The position numbers were made by a program, and so were the translations under genes. The notes under the pieces are model-generated. The model had not been told where the DNA came from. It ran no database searches and worked only from the letters and a program-made list of their open reading frames with translations. Positions 1 through 5,842 of a DNA stretch of 5,842 nt are shown in pieces. The stretch is from the NCBI GenBank assembly GCA_018262315.1, contig JAGSPS010000356.1:1-5842 (forward strand). Direction: 5' to 3'. This DNA comes from Deltaproteobacteria bacterium (GTDB taxonomy: Bacteria > Myxococcota_A > UBA9160 > PR03). How positions within the stretch are numbered: the first letter of the stretch is position 1; each line of letters opens with the position of its first letter.

Positions 1-224
1 GTGGTGCCTTCGGGAACTTCGAACGGCAGCATCACGTACGCACCCATCAGCGCCGCCGGGAACTGGCCCGTCACGACCTGCGAGGGCGTGATCGCCGCAC
101 CCGGACACGCGCCGAGACTGTTCGGGCCGATCGGTATCGATGTGACGTCGGCAGCGAGCGCGCGCAGCGGCAACGCGAGGGCGGCCAGAACGAGCGGCGA
201 AGGAAGCCGCTTGCGATGGATCAC
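1..224 (-). CDS. Exported protein, N-terminal part only (3' end beyond window)
   Basis: The first 74 or so residues of a secreted protein are visible. It starts at GTG 224-222, giving MIHRKRLPSPLVLAALALPL and then RALA|ADV. This is a basic n-region, a hydrophobic core and an A-L-A signal-peptidase I site near residue 24, so export to the periplasm or outside is likely. The start is supported by a GGAG motif eight bases upstream, inside the end of the dehydrogenase gene, and by a GTGA overlap with that gene's stop, which suggests translational coupling. The mature part contains QVVTGQFPAALMGAYVMLPF followed by EVPEGTT. This vaguely resembles the N-terminal beta region of exported PHP-type (CehA/McbA-like) metallohydrolases, but no catalytic motif lies inside the window, so the family assignment is a guess. 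The signal peptide is well supported; the function is unknown. Confidence 0.7.
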   Translation of the reverse strand, partial: MIHRKRLPSPLVLAALALPLRALAADVTSIPIGPNSLGACPGAAITPSQVVTGQFPAALMGAYVMLPFEVPEGT

Positions 225-1225
225 GGTCCGATCTCCAGCACGGCGGCGCCGCGCACCCGGTCGTTCTTCAGATCGTCGAGCGCCTCGTTGGCGCGCTCCA
301 GCGGATGGCACGTCGTGTGCGTGCGGATCGGGATCGCGCCGGCGAGGTGCAGCAGCACGCGGCCGTCCTCGCGCGTGTTGGCGGTGACGCTGGTGAGCGT
401 ACGTTCCTGGAAGAGATGGCGCTGGTAGTCGAGCGGCGGGACGTCCGAGAGGTGGATGCCGGCGACCGCGAGCGTGCCGCCGCGATCGAGGCGTTCGAGC
501 GCGACGGGCACCAGCTCGCCCGCCGGCGCGAAGAGGATCGCGGCGTCCAGTCGAACCGGCGGCGCGTCGTGGCTGCCGCCCACCCAGGTCGCACCCAGCT
601 CGCGCGCGAGCTCGCCGTGCAGCGTCGCGCGACTGAACACGTAGACCTCGCAGCCCAGGTGGCGCGCGACCTGGATCGCGATGTGCGCCGACGCGCCGAA
701 GCCCCAGAGACCGAGCCGCGATCCCCGCCGCGCGCGCGAACGCACCAGCGCGCGCCAGCCGATGATGCCCGCGCACAGGAGTGGCGCGATCTCGCGGGCG
801 GGCAGCGCCTCGGGCACGCGATACACGAAATCCGCGGGCGCCACCGCGTACTCGGCGTAGCCGCCGTTCGCGTGCCAACCGGTGAAGCGCGGGTCGAGGC
901 AGAGGTTCTCCTCGCCGCGCGCGCAGAAGCGACAGGTGCCACAGGCTCGCTGCAGCCAGGCAATCCCAACGCGTTCGCCATCGCGCCACGTCGCGACGCC
1001 CGGCCCGCAGCCCGCGATGCGGCCGACCACCTGGTGGCCAGGAACGACCTCCGCGCGCTGCGGCGCCAGCTCGCCCTCGACGACGTGCAGATCGGTGCGA
1101 CATACACCACACACTTCGACGCGTACCAGCACCTCGCCCGGCCCCGGCTCGGGCACCGCCACTTCGCTGAGCGCGAGCGGACGCGTCGCGATCTGGCCGG
1201 GCGCGCGCAGCAGCATCGCCCGCAC
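221..1225 (-). CDS. Zinc-dependent alcohol dehydrogenase-family oxidoreductase (MDR superfamily)
   Basis: A cytoplasmic medium-chain dehydrogenase/reductase of 334 residues, a normal length. The GroES-like N-terminal domain has C39-G-V-C42-R-T-D and GH64, which with a third ligand form the usual catalytic zinc site. A structural-zinc cluster follows at Cys95, Cys98, Cys101 and Cys109. C151 lies in PLLCAGIIGW, and a Rossmann nucleotide motif GFGASAH sits at about 175-181. The C-terminus (NEALDDLKNDRVRGAAVLE) is typical. The conserved pattern, including FTG, GGYAEY and the GIH(M/L)SD stretch, matches the zinc-binding alcohol dehydrogenase subgroup described by TIGR02822, to which mycobacterial AdhA-like proteins belong; substrates are largely uncharacterised. 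I chose GTG 1225 because relatives begin M-R-A-M; ATG 1216 is the alternative, and neither has a clear Shine-Dalgarno. It begins five bases after the TOPRIM gene stop and overlaps the exported-protein gene by GTGA. Confidence 0.9.
   Translation of the reverse strand: MRAMLLRAPGQIATRPLALSEVAVPEPGPGEVLVRVEVCGVCRTDLHVVEGELAPQRAEVVPGHQVVGRIAGCGPGVATWRDGERVGIAWLQRACGTCRFCARGEENLCLDPRFTGWHANGGYAEYAVAPADFVYRVPEALPAREIAPLLCAGIIGWRALVRSRARRGSRLGLWGFGASAHIAIQVARHLGCEVYVFSRATLHGELARELGATWVGGSHDAPPVRLDAAILFAPAGELVPVALERLDRGGTLAVAGIHLSDVPPLDYQRHLFQERTLTSVTANTREDGRVLLHLAGAIPIRTHTTCHPLERANEALDDLKNDRVRGAAVLEIGP
233..236 (-). promoter_or_regulatory. Ribosome binding site for the exported protein gene
   Basis: GGAG (minus strand) lies eight bases before GTG 224-222. 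It supports the GTG start that overlaps the dehydrogenase stop codon. Confidence 0.5.
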
Positions 1226-1230
1226 GGTCG

Positions 1231-1914
1231 CTAGCTGTCGCGGGTTGCGCGGCGTTCCGTGTGCGCGCCGCCGAGGCCGAGTCCGCCGCGCACGCGCGCC
1301 AGCACGTCGAGCACGTCGGCGTGGATCTCGCCGGCGTGCATCGCGCGCGCCACGTGGATCGGCCGCACCGCGCGGCCGAGCAGCCGTTCGAGTTCGCCGC
1401 GGTACGCAAACAGCGGCTTGGCATCGACGGCGCCCAGTTCTTCTTCGCTCGCGGGCAACTCGCTGCGGAAGAAACGCTCGACGCGCGCGTCCGTGGCCGG
1501 AAGTTTGAGACTGCGGCGGATCGCGCCCGGGACCAGCAGGTAGCTCTCGATGTGGCGCCGGCCCCAGATGAAGAAGTCGAGGCCGGGCGCCACGACCGGC
1601 GGCGGACGCGGCGCGTCGTCGGCGTCGCGATCGAGCACGCAGAGGCCACGCGCGGTGGTGTACCTCGTGCACAGCTCGCGGAAATGCTCCGCCGCGCGCG
1701 CGGGCTGACGACCGCCGAGGATCACCGTGATGGCGTCGAGCGCGCGTGCGAGCCGTGGCGACATCCGATGCGCCCAGGCCGCCAGCAGGCTCTGGTCGCG
1801 CGGGCCCTCGACGTAGAGCACGAAGCGCGCGCCCTCGGGAGGGCGCCCGTTGCTCCTCCCGTTCCCCCCACGGCGGGATCCGTTCGCGCGACGCGCATGC
1901 GACAGCGGCGGCAT
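1231..1914 (-). CDS. Stand-alone TOPRIM-domain protein (OLD-nuclease type), function unknown
   Basis: A 227-residue protein. After a basic, Gly/Arg-rich and probably disordered leader (residues 1-29) comes FVLYVEGPRDQSLL, with Glu36-Gly37 as the TOPRIM acidic glutamate motif. VILGG follows at 64-68, then LCVLDRDADD with Asp95-x-Asp97 as the DxD motif. FFIWGRRHIESYLL at 114-127 resembles the R-R-x-I-E-x-Y-L-L element seen after the TOPRIM fold in OLD-like and DUF4435-like proteins. In those families the fold binds Mg2+ and cleaves nucleic acid, normally attached to or paired with an ABC/AAA ATPase. No ATPase domain is present here, and the neighbours are a methyltransferase gene and a dehydrogenase. 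Start ATG 1914 is backed by AAGAAGG six bases upstream. It probably leads its own transcript or a re-initiation unit with the dehydrogenase five bases downstream. The TOPRIM call is fairly secure from motifs; nuclease activity and role are inference. Confidence 0.7.
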   Translation of the reverse strand: MPPLSHARRANGSRRGGNGRSNGRPPEGARFVLYVEGPRDQSLLAAWAHRMSPRLARALDAITVILGGRQPARAAEHFRELCTRYTTARGLCVLDRDADDAPRPPPVVAPGLDFFIWGRRHIESYLLVPGAIRRSLKLPATDARVERFFRSELPASEEELGAVDAKPLFAYRGELERLLGRAVRPIHVARAMHAGEIHADVLDVLARVRGGLGLGGAHTERRATRDS

Positions 1915-1968
1915 CGACGGCCTTCTTCGTCCGCTCGGCCAGGTGGGGGAAAGCGAAGCGGACCCAAC
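1915..1968 (-). other. Intergenic spacer with a 7-bp inverted repeat
   Basis: This is the only gap larger than a few bases between genes in the window. It holds an inverted repeat, GTCCGCT/AGCGGAC (arms 1957-1963 and 1929-1935, loop 21 bases), and the TOPRIM ribosome binding site. No T-run follows the repeat, so an intrinsic terminator is not supported. No -35/-10 promoter pair was recognised. The repeat might be an operator or chance in GC-rich DNA. Confidence 0.3.
1921..1927 (-). promoter_or_regulatory. Ribosome binding site for the TOPRIM gene
   Basis: AAGAAGG (minus strand) lies six bases before ATG 1914-1912 and supports that start. Confidence 0.5.
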
Positions 1969-3064
1969 CTAGCTCGACAGCTTCGCGCCCGCACGCTCGA
2001 GCACGGCGATCGCTTCGACGTGCGGCGTCTGCGGAAACAGGTCGAAACCGATCACCCGCAGCAGCGACCAGCGCCTCTGCACGAGCACGCGCAGATCACG
2101 CGCCAGCGTCGCCGGATCGCACGAGACGTGGACGATGCGCTGCGCCGGAAGCCGCGCGAGCCGCTCGCTCGCGCGCGTCCCGATGCCCCCGCGCGGCGGA
2201 TCGAGCACGACGACGTCGGGCGCCAGCCGGTGCGTGCGCGCCGCAGCCAGCACGTCTTCGGCGGGCGCCTCGATCACGCGGACGTGGCGGAAGCCCGCCG
2301 CGGCGCAATTGCGCGCAAGGTCCGCGACCGCCGCTGCGTCCGACTCCACCGCGGCGACGCGCGCAAAGCGCCGCGCCAGCCCCAACGTGAAGAAGCCGGC
2401 GCCGGCGAACAGTTCGAGCACCTCGCCGCCCTGCCCCGCCGCCTCGAGCACGCTTTGGGCGAGCGCCCCCTGCAGCAACGCGTTCGCCTGTAGGAAGACT
2501 CCGCCCGAGACTTCGATCTGCTCGCCCGCGGCGCGCACGGTGACGCGCTCGCCGGTTCGCGCGCGCGCGCCGAGCGGCGTCGTGCGTACGGCGCCGTCGC
2601 TGCCGAGCGCCAGCTCCCACTCGCCGTCTTCGCGCGGCGCGCGCGCCGCCAGATCCGCAAGCGCCGCGTCGAGCGGGGTAGCCATATGGTTGCGGCGACG
2701 CGACGAACTCGATCGGCGGCACCTCGATGCCACCGATGCGTGCGAGCGCGTCGTGCAGGATCGCGCGCTTCGCCGCGAGCTGCGCCGGATAGCCCACGTG
2801 CTGCCACGCGCAACCGCCGCAGCTGCTGAAGACGGGGCAGCGCGGCGCGACGCGATCGGCGCCCGGCGCGAGCACCGCCTCGATCTCGCCGCGCGCGAAG
2901 CGCGCGTGCTGCTCGACGACGCGCACGCGCAGTCGATCGCCGGCTGCGGCGAATGGCACGAAGACGACGCGCCCGCTCGCATCGCGCCCGACGCCTTCGC
3001 CACCCGCGGCGAGTGACTCGATCGTGACTTCGAGCCCTGCCGGCGCGTCAGCGCGCGCGTTCAT
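1969..3064 (-). pseudogene. rlmD: Frame-disrupted 23S rRNA (uracil-5-)-methyltransferase, RlmD/RumA type
   Basis: The family methylates C5 of a uracil in 23S rRNA using SAM, and carries a TRAM RNA-binding domain, a 4Fe-4S cluster and a Rossmann methyltransferase domain. The N-terminal half starts at ATG 3064, overlapping the tupC stop as ATGA. It shows TRAM residues about 10-65 and Fe-S cysteines Cys76, Cys82 and Cys85 (C-x5-C-G-G-C-x-W-Q, as in E. coli RumA), and is readable to PYGY at residue 129. The C-terminal half is in another frame from about 2676. It shows GGVFLQAN, the SAM motif LELFAGAGFFTLGLA, DPPRGG, the nucleophile cysteine in VSCDPATLARD (codon 2121-2119) and FPQTPHVEAI with the general-base glutamate. 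The total length is 1096 bases, not a multiple of three. Compared with the family, roughly 30-45 residues (Y-R-x-R-x-R through D-x-C-P) are absent at the junction, including the fourth Fe-S cysteine. Both halves look well conserved, so the break is recent or a sequence/assembly error. Confidence 0.85.
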
Positions 3065-4128
3065 CTGGGATCGCGCGGCAGTACGTGCACGTCCTCGGGC
3101 CGCACCGCGATGAAGACGCCGTCGCCCGCCTTCAGCGTCTGACCGAGACCGCGCCCCGCGAGCAGATGGGTGCGCAGGCGCAGCGCGTGCCAGTCGATCC
3201 ACGCCACCACCAGCGCGCCGTCCGAGACACGCGTCTCGACGCTCGCGGGGCCGAGCGTGTTCGGGTCGCTGTGATCGACGTCGATCTTCACGTGTTCGGG
3301 CCGGATCCCCACCCACACGTCCGTGCCGGCGGCGCAGGCCGTGGCAACACGCAGCGTCGCAGCGGGCGCCAGCTCGACCAGCGCAAGGCCCGCAGCGTCG
3401 CGCGAGCGCACGCGACCGGGCAGCCAGTTCGCCATGCCCACCAGCGCGGCGACTTCGGCGCTCGCGGGGCGCCGCAACACTTCGTCGCGCGCGCCCAGCT
3501 GCGCGAGCGCTCCGGCGTCGAGCACGGCGATACGATCGGCGAGCAGCAGCGCCTGGCGCAGATCATGCGTCACGATCGCCACCGCGATCTCCGTTTCGCG
3601 GATCGCGCCGGCGAGATCCTGCACCAGGGCTTCGCGACCCGCCGCGTCGAGGTCGTCGAAGGGCTCGTCGAGCAGCAGCACGTCGGGCGCCACTACGAAG
3701 GCGCGCGCCAGCGCGAGGCGCCGCGCTTCGCCGCCAGACAGTGTCGTCGCGTCGCGCTCCGCGAGCGCAGCGATGCCGAAGCGCGCGAGCGCCGCGCGGG
3801 CGCGCTCCTGGCGTTTGCGTCGCGCGATGCCGCGCCCCCAGAGCGGCACTTCGGCGTTCCACGCGACGTTTCCGGCGAGCAGCAACGGATGCTGGAACAC
3901 CAGCGCAACGCCGTGCGGCGCGCGCACTTCGATCGCGCCGGCGCTCGGCGCGATGAGACCGGCGAGTGCGCGCAGCAGCGTCGTCTTGCCCGCGCCGTTC
4001 GGGCCGAGAATCGCGAGCACCTCGCCGCGGCGCAGCGCGAGATCGGGCACGCGCAGCGTGAAGCCTCCGGCGCGCGCGCCGGGCCGCACGAGCAACTCGC
4101 GCGCGGCGAGCACCGCGTCGCTCGTCAC
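3061..4128 (-). CDS. tupC: Tungstate ABC transporter ATP-binding protein with C-terminal TOBE region
   Basis: The cytoplasmic ATPase that powers the importer, 355 residues. Walker A is GPNGAGKTT at 42-50, the Q-loop is Gln79, the signature is LSGGE at 130-134 followed by ARRLALARA, Walker B is LLLDEP at 151-156, and the switch histidine is His188 in IVTHD. All ATPase residues are intact. After about residue 230 comes a TOBE-like oxyanion-binding or regulatory region, with two RPE motifs at 276-279 (RPEH) and 343-346 (RPED). This is the layout of Mod/Wtp/Tup-type ATPases, where binding of the anion can trans-inhibit uptake. The start GTG 4128 overlaps the permease stop (GTGA) and the frame ends in an ATGA overlap with the methyltransferase gene. 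A longer open frame upstream antecedes the start but overlaps tupB and has no family similarity. Tungstate specificity is taken from the tupA and tupB neighbours; molybdate is the alternative. Confidence 0.9.
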   Translation of the reverse strand: MTSDAVLAARELLVRPGARAGGFTLRVPDLALRRGEVLAILGPNGAGKTTLLRALAGLIAPSAGAIEVRAPHGVALVFQHPLLLAGNVAWNAEVPLWGRGIARRKRQERARAALARFGIAALAERDATTLSGGEARRLALARAFVVAPDVLLLDEPFDDLDAAGREALVQDLAGAIRETEIAVAIVTHDLRQALLLADRIAVLDAGALAQLGARDEVLRRPASAEVAALVGMANWLPGRVRSRDAAGLALVELAPAATLRVATACAAGTDVWVGIRPEHVKIDVDHSDPNTLGPASVETRVSDGALVVAWIDWHALRLRTHLLAGRGLGQTLKAGDGVFIAVRPEDVHVLPRDPR

Positions 4129-4781
4129 CGCCGGCTCGCCTGCTGCACGGCCGTCAGCGCGGCGGCGAGCACGAAGGTGAGCCCCAGCAACACGGCGGCC
4201 AGCGCCAGCGCCGTCTCGAAGCGTCCCATCTGCGTGTACATGAGGATCCCGCTGGTGAGCACGCGTGTCTCGCCTTCGAGGTTGCCGCCCACCATCGTGA
4301 CGGCGCCGACTTCGGAGAGAATGCCGCCGAGCGCCGCGATCACCGCGGCCAGCAGGCCGCGCCGCGTCTCGCGCACCAGCAGCCACGCCGCACGCGGTCC
4401 GCGCACGCCGAGCGCGCGCACCTGCAGATGGAAGTCGGCGGGCAGCGCGCCGACCGCCGCGAGCGTGATGCCGACCACCAGCGGCAGCGCGATCAGGACC
4501 TGCGCGATCACCATCGCTTGCGGCGTGTACATCCAGCCGAGCGTGCCGAGCGGACCGCTGCGCCAGAGCGCCAGCGCAACCAGCAATCCCACCACGACGG
4601 GCGGCAGTCCCATGCCGGCGTTCACCGTCGCGACGAGCAGGCCCCGCCCGGGAAAACGCCGGTGCCCGAGCGCCAGCCCCAGCGGCACGCCGATCGCCAC
4701 CGCGAGCGCCAGCGCCGCGCCCGAGACGGCGAGCGTGCGCAGCGCGATCGCAAGGACCGGCTCGCCCACGACGCCACTCAC
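4125..4781 (-). CDS. tupB: Tungstate ABC transporter permease
   Basis: The inner-membrane channel subunit, 218 residues, a usual length for TupB. Hydrophobic spans are visible at about 9-38, 48-73, 88-111, 143-165 and 190-212. The cytoplasmic EAA-type loop that contacts the ATPase lies at about 120-142 (RALGVRGPRAAWLLVRETRR). Family-typical stretches are NAGMGLPPVVVGL (54-66) and SEVGAVTMVGGNLEGETRVL (156-175), the latter a strong marker of tungstate (TupB) permeases. Start GTG 4781 overlaps the tupA stop as GTGA; GTG 4769 is a possible alternative and neither has a strong Shine-Dalgarno, consistent with coupled translation. It ends in a GTGA overlap with tupC. Homology to TupB is clear; the exact substrate (tungstate rather than molybdate) follows from sequence type, not from a test. 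Confidence 0.92.
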   Translation of the reverse strand: MSGVVGEPVLAIALRTLAVSGAALALAVAIGVPLGLALGHRRFPGRGLLVATVNAGMGLPPVVVGLLVALALWRSGPLGTLGWMYTPQAMVIAQVLIALPLVVGITLAAVGALPADFHLQVRALGVRGPRAAWLLVRETRRGLLAAVIAALGGILSEVGAVTMVGGNLEGETRVLTSGILMYTQMGRFETALALAAVLLGLTFVLAAALTAVQQASRR

Positions 4782-5626
4782 TTCGCGGCGTCGCCTTGCG
4801 CGAGCGGCGTGAACAGCGAAACGCCGTCCTTCGCGCCGAACGCGCGGATGCGCTCCGCCGTCGCGGGAGAGGTGATGAACGCGGCGAAGCGCTCGGCGCC
4901 CGCTACGTCGACGCGACCCGCTGGAAAGTTCGCGGGATTCGGGCGCGACACCGAGTACACGTTGCGCAGATCCGCCGTCTTCTCGGCAAAGACCGGCGCG
5001 AGTTGCGTGCGCGCCTGGAAGGCCTGGAAGGTGGCGCGGTCGCTGAGCACGTAGGCGCGCTTCTCGCCGGCGATCTGGAGCGTCGCGCCCATGCCCTGCC
5101 CGGTGCGCACGAGTCCGGGCCAGCTGGCGTTCGGATCGAGACCGCCCTGTTCGAAGAGCGCCTGCTCGCGCTTGTGGGTGCCCGAGTCGTCGCCGCGGCT
5201 CGCAAACGGCGCCTGCTTCTTCGCGATCCACGCGATCGCTTCCGCAGCACTCTTGGCCTTCGTGATGCCGGCGGGATCTTCGACCGGGCCCGCGATCAGG
5301 AAGAAGTTCTCCATGAAGGCGCGGTGGTCGACGAGCGCGCCCTTCGCGACCAGCGCCTTCTCGCCGTCGGGTTCGTGCGTCACCAGCACGTCGGCGTTGC
5401 CGTCCGCGCCCAGCTTCAGCGCTGCGCCGCTTCCCACCGCGACGAGCTGCACGTGGATGCCTGTTGCGTTCTCGAAGAGCGGCAGCAGCTCGTCCATCAG
5501 GCCCGAATCGCGCACGCTGGTGGTGGAGCCGAGCACGAGCGCGCGCTTCGCATCCTCCGCACGCACAGGCGACGGCAGCGAGACGAGAGCGGCGAGCAGC
5601 GCGGCGAGACACGCGATCGGTTTCAA
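4778..5626 (-). CDS. tupA: Periplasmic tungstate-binding protein
   Basis: A solute-binding protein of 282 residues that captures tungstate and delivers it to the permease. A signal peptide is visible (MKPIACLAALLAALVSLPSP, then VRA|ED, cleavage near 23/24). Cys6 is too early to be a lipobox. TupA hallmarks are in order: G-S-TTS at 33-37 followed by V-R-DSGLMD, the LP.FE..TGI stretch, GSGAALKLGADGNADVLVTH at 65-84, FMENFFLIAGP, SRGDDSGTHKRE at 143-154 (anion-pocket loop with Arg144), and a GQGMGATLQIA segment. The start is TTG 5626, justified by a strong GGAGG seven bases upstream, by the position of the signal peptide, and by a TTGA overlap with the regulator's stop. A rare TTG start may hold down expression. 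It overlaps tupB by GTGA. The family assignment is confident. Confidence 0.93.
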   Translation of the reverse strand: MKPIACLAALLAALVSLPSPVRAEDAKRALVLGSTTSVRDSGLMDELLPLFENATGIHVQLVAVGSGAALKLGADGNADVLVTHEPDGEKALVAKGALVDHRAFMENFFLIAGPVEDPAGITKAKSAAEAIAWIAKKQAPFASRGDDSGTHKREQALFEQGGLDPNASWPGLVRTGQGMGATLQIAGEKRAYVLSDRATFQAFQARTQLAPVFAEKTADLRNVYSVSRPNPANFPAGRVDVAGAERFAAFITSPATAERIRAFGAKDGVSLFTPLAQGDAAK

Positions 5627-5842
5627 GTGGCTTCCTCCGGCGGGCCGAAGCCCATTTGTTGGAGTTCGGCGCGCAGCGGGCTGCCCGCTGCGAGGAGTCG
5701 CCGCAATGCGGCGACGGCGGGGCGATCCCAGCGCGACGCGGGGATCGCGAAGTCGTAGTGCTCGGCGCGCAGCGGCCGGAAGCGCAGCCCCTTGCTGCGC
5801 GCGACCGGCTCGATCGTGACGCCCCAGTCCGCGCGCTTCTGC
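5623..5842 (-). CDS. C-terminal end of a substrate-binding (PBP-like) domain protein, probably a regulator
   Basis: Only the last 72 or so residues are inside the window, beginning QKRADWGVTIEPVAR and ending with GPPEEAT. The pattern A-D-x-G-V-T-I followed by GLRFRPL, YDFAIP and a final helix with RLLAAGSPLRAELQQMGFGP matches the C-terminal lobe of the PBP-like domain (PF12727 type). That domain is often fused to a helix-turn-helix or ModE-like DNA-binding domain in regulators of molybdate/tungstate uptake genes. The DNA-binding part would lie outside the window and cannot be seen. Its stop overlaps the tupA start by four bases (TTGA), so the two are probably co-translated, and autoregulation of the tup genes by tungstate is a reasonable inference. 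A stand-alone binding protein cannot be excluded. Confidence 0.7.
   Translation of the reverse strand, partial: QKRADWGVTIEPVARSKGLRFRPLRAEHYDFAIPASRWDRPAVAALRRLLAAGSPLRAELQQMGFGPPEEAT
5631..5638 (-). promoter_or_regulatory. Ribosome binding site for tupA
   Basis: GGAGGAAG (minus strand) has its GGAGG core seven bases before TTG 5626-5624. It lies inside the last codons of the upstream regulator gene. It is the strongest Shine-Dalgarno seen in the window and decides in favour of the TTG start. Confidence 0.75.

Noticed and set aside
221..1672. Longer dehydrogenase starting far upstream at 1672
   Set aside because: The extension overlaps the TOPRIM gene in another frame and is low-complexity; the family N-terminus M-R-A-M begins at GTG 1225.
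1929..1963. Inverted repeat GTCCGCT/AGCGGAC as a transcription terminator
   Set aside because: The stem is only seven pairs with a 21-base loop and no T-run downstream, so a terminator is not supported.
1261..2493. A 410-codon open frame on the plus strand opposite the TOPRIM and methyltransferase genes
   Set aside because: It has low-complexity His/Arg/Ala composition, no recognisable domain, and runs across two genes and their spacer on the opposite strand.
1969..3064. Programmed frameshifting as the explanation for the methyltransferase frame change
   Set aside because: There is no slippery heptamer or obvious stimulatory structure at the junction, and conserved family sequence is missing there, which fits a deletion better than recoding.
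3061..4386. Longer tupC starting at ATG 4386
   Set aside because: The extra 86 residues are Arg/Gly/Ala-rich, overlap the conserved C-terminal third of tupB and show no family similarity; GTG 4128 gives the normal N-terminus and a GTGA overlap.
3085..4812. A 575-codon open frame on the plus strand opposite tupC and tupB
   Set aside because: Its translation is Arg/Ala/Pro-rich and without motifs, and it lies antisense to two strongly conserved transporter genes. Long stop-free antisense frames are expected at this GC content.
4796..5758. A 320-codon open frame on the plus strand opposite tupA
   Set aside because: It is a shadow of tupA; the minus-strand protein has a signal peptide and all TupA motifs, while this one has none.

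Overview
The window is a GC-rich (roughly 70% by eye), gene-dense stretch of bacterial chromosome in which every supportable gene lies on the minus strand, so genes read from high to low coordinates. High GC, GTG/TTG starts, four-base gene overlaps and long empty antisense frames suggest a high-GC Gram-negative such as Myxococcota, Desulfobacterota or a Binatota-like lineage. This placement is inference only, because no rRNA or taxonomic marker is present.

In transcription order: (1) 5842-5623, the C-terminal end of a substrate-binding-domain regulator; (2) 5626-4778, tupA, a periplasmic tungstate-binding protein; (3) 4781-4125, tupB, the membrane permease; (4) 4128-3061, tupC, the ATPase with a C-terminal TOBE region. 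Together these form a tungstate-type ABC importer with a probable oxyanion-sensing regulator directly upstream. (5) 3064-1969 is a gene for a RlmD/RumA-type 23S rRNA uracil-5-methyltransferase that is not open in one frame. Its N-terminal TRAM/Fe-S half and its C-terminal methyltransferase half lie in different frames, joined at about 2676-2682, and the segment that normally carries the fourth Fe-S cysteine is missing. After the only real gap (54 bases) come (6) 1914-1231, a stand-alone OLD-type TOPRIM protein of unknown role; (7) 1225-221, a zinc-dependent alcohol dehydrogenase-family protein; and (8) 224-1, the start of an exported protein cut by the window edge.

Genes 1-5 are chained by four-base overlaps of the NTGA type (TTGA, GTGA, GTGA, ATGA), and genes 7-8 are joined the same way (GTGA). 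This points to a translationally coupled operon in which tungstate uptake and its presumed regulator are made together. The tungstate genes imply a tungstoenzyme elsewhere in the genome, which this window does not show.

The most notable points are the broken rRNA methyltransferase gene, the orphan TOPRIM protein without an ATPase partner, and the regulator fused by overlap to tupA. I see no convincing sign of a wholly new system, mobile element, CRISPR array or RNA gene.
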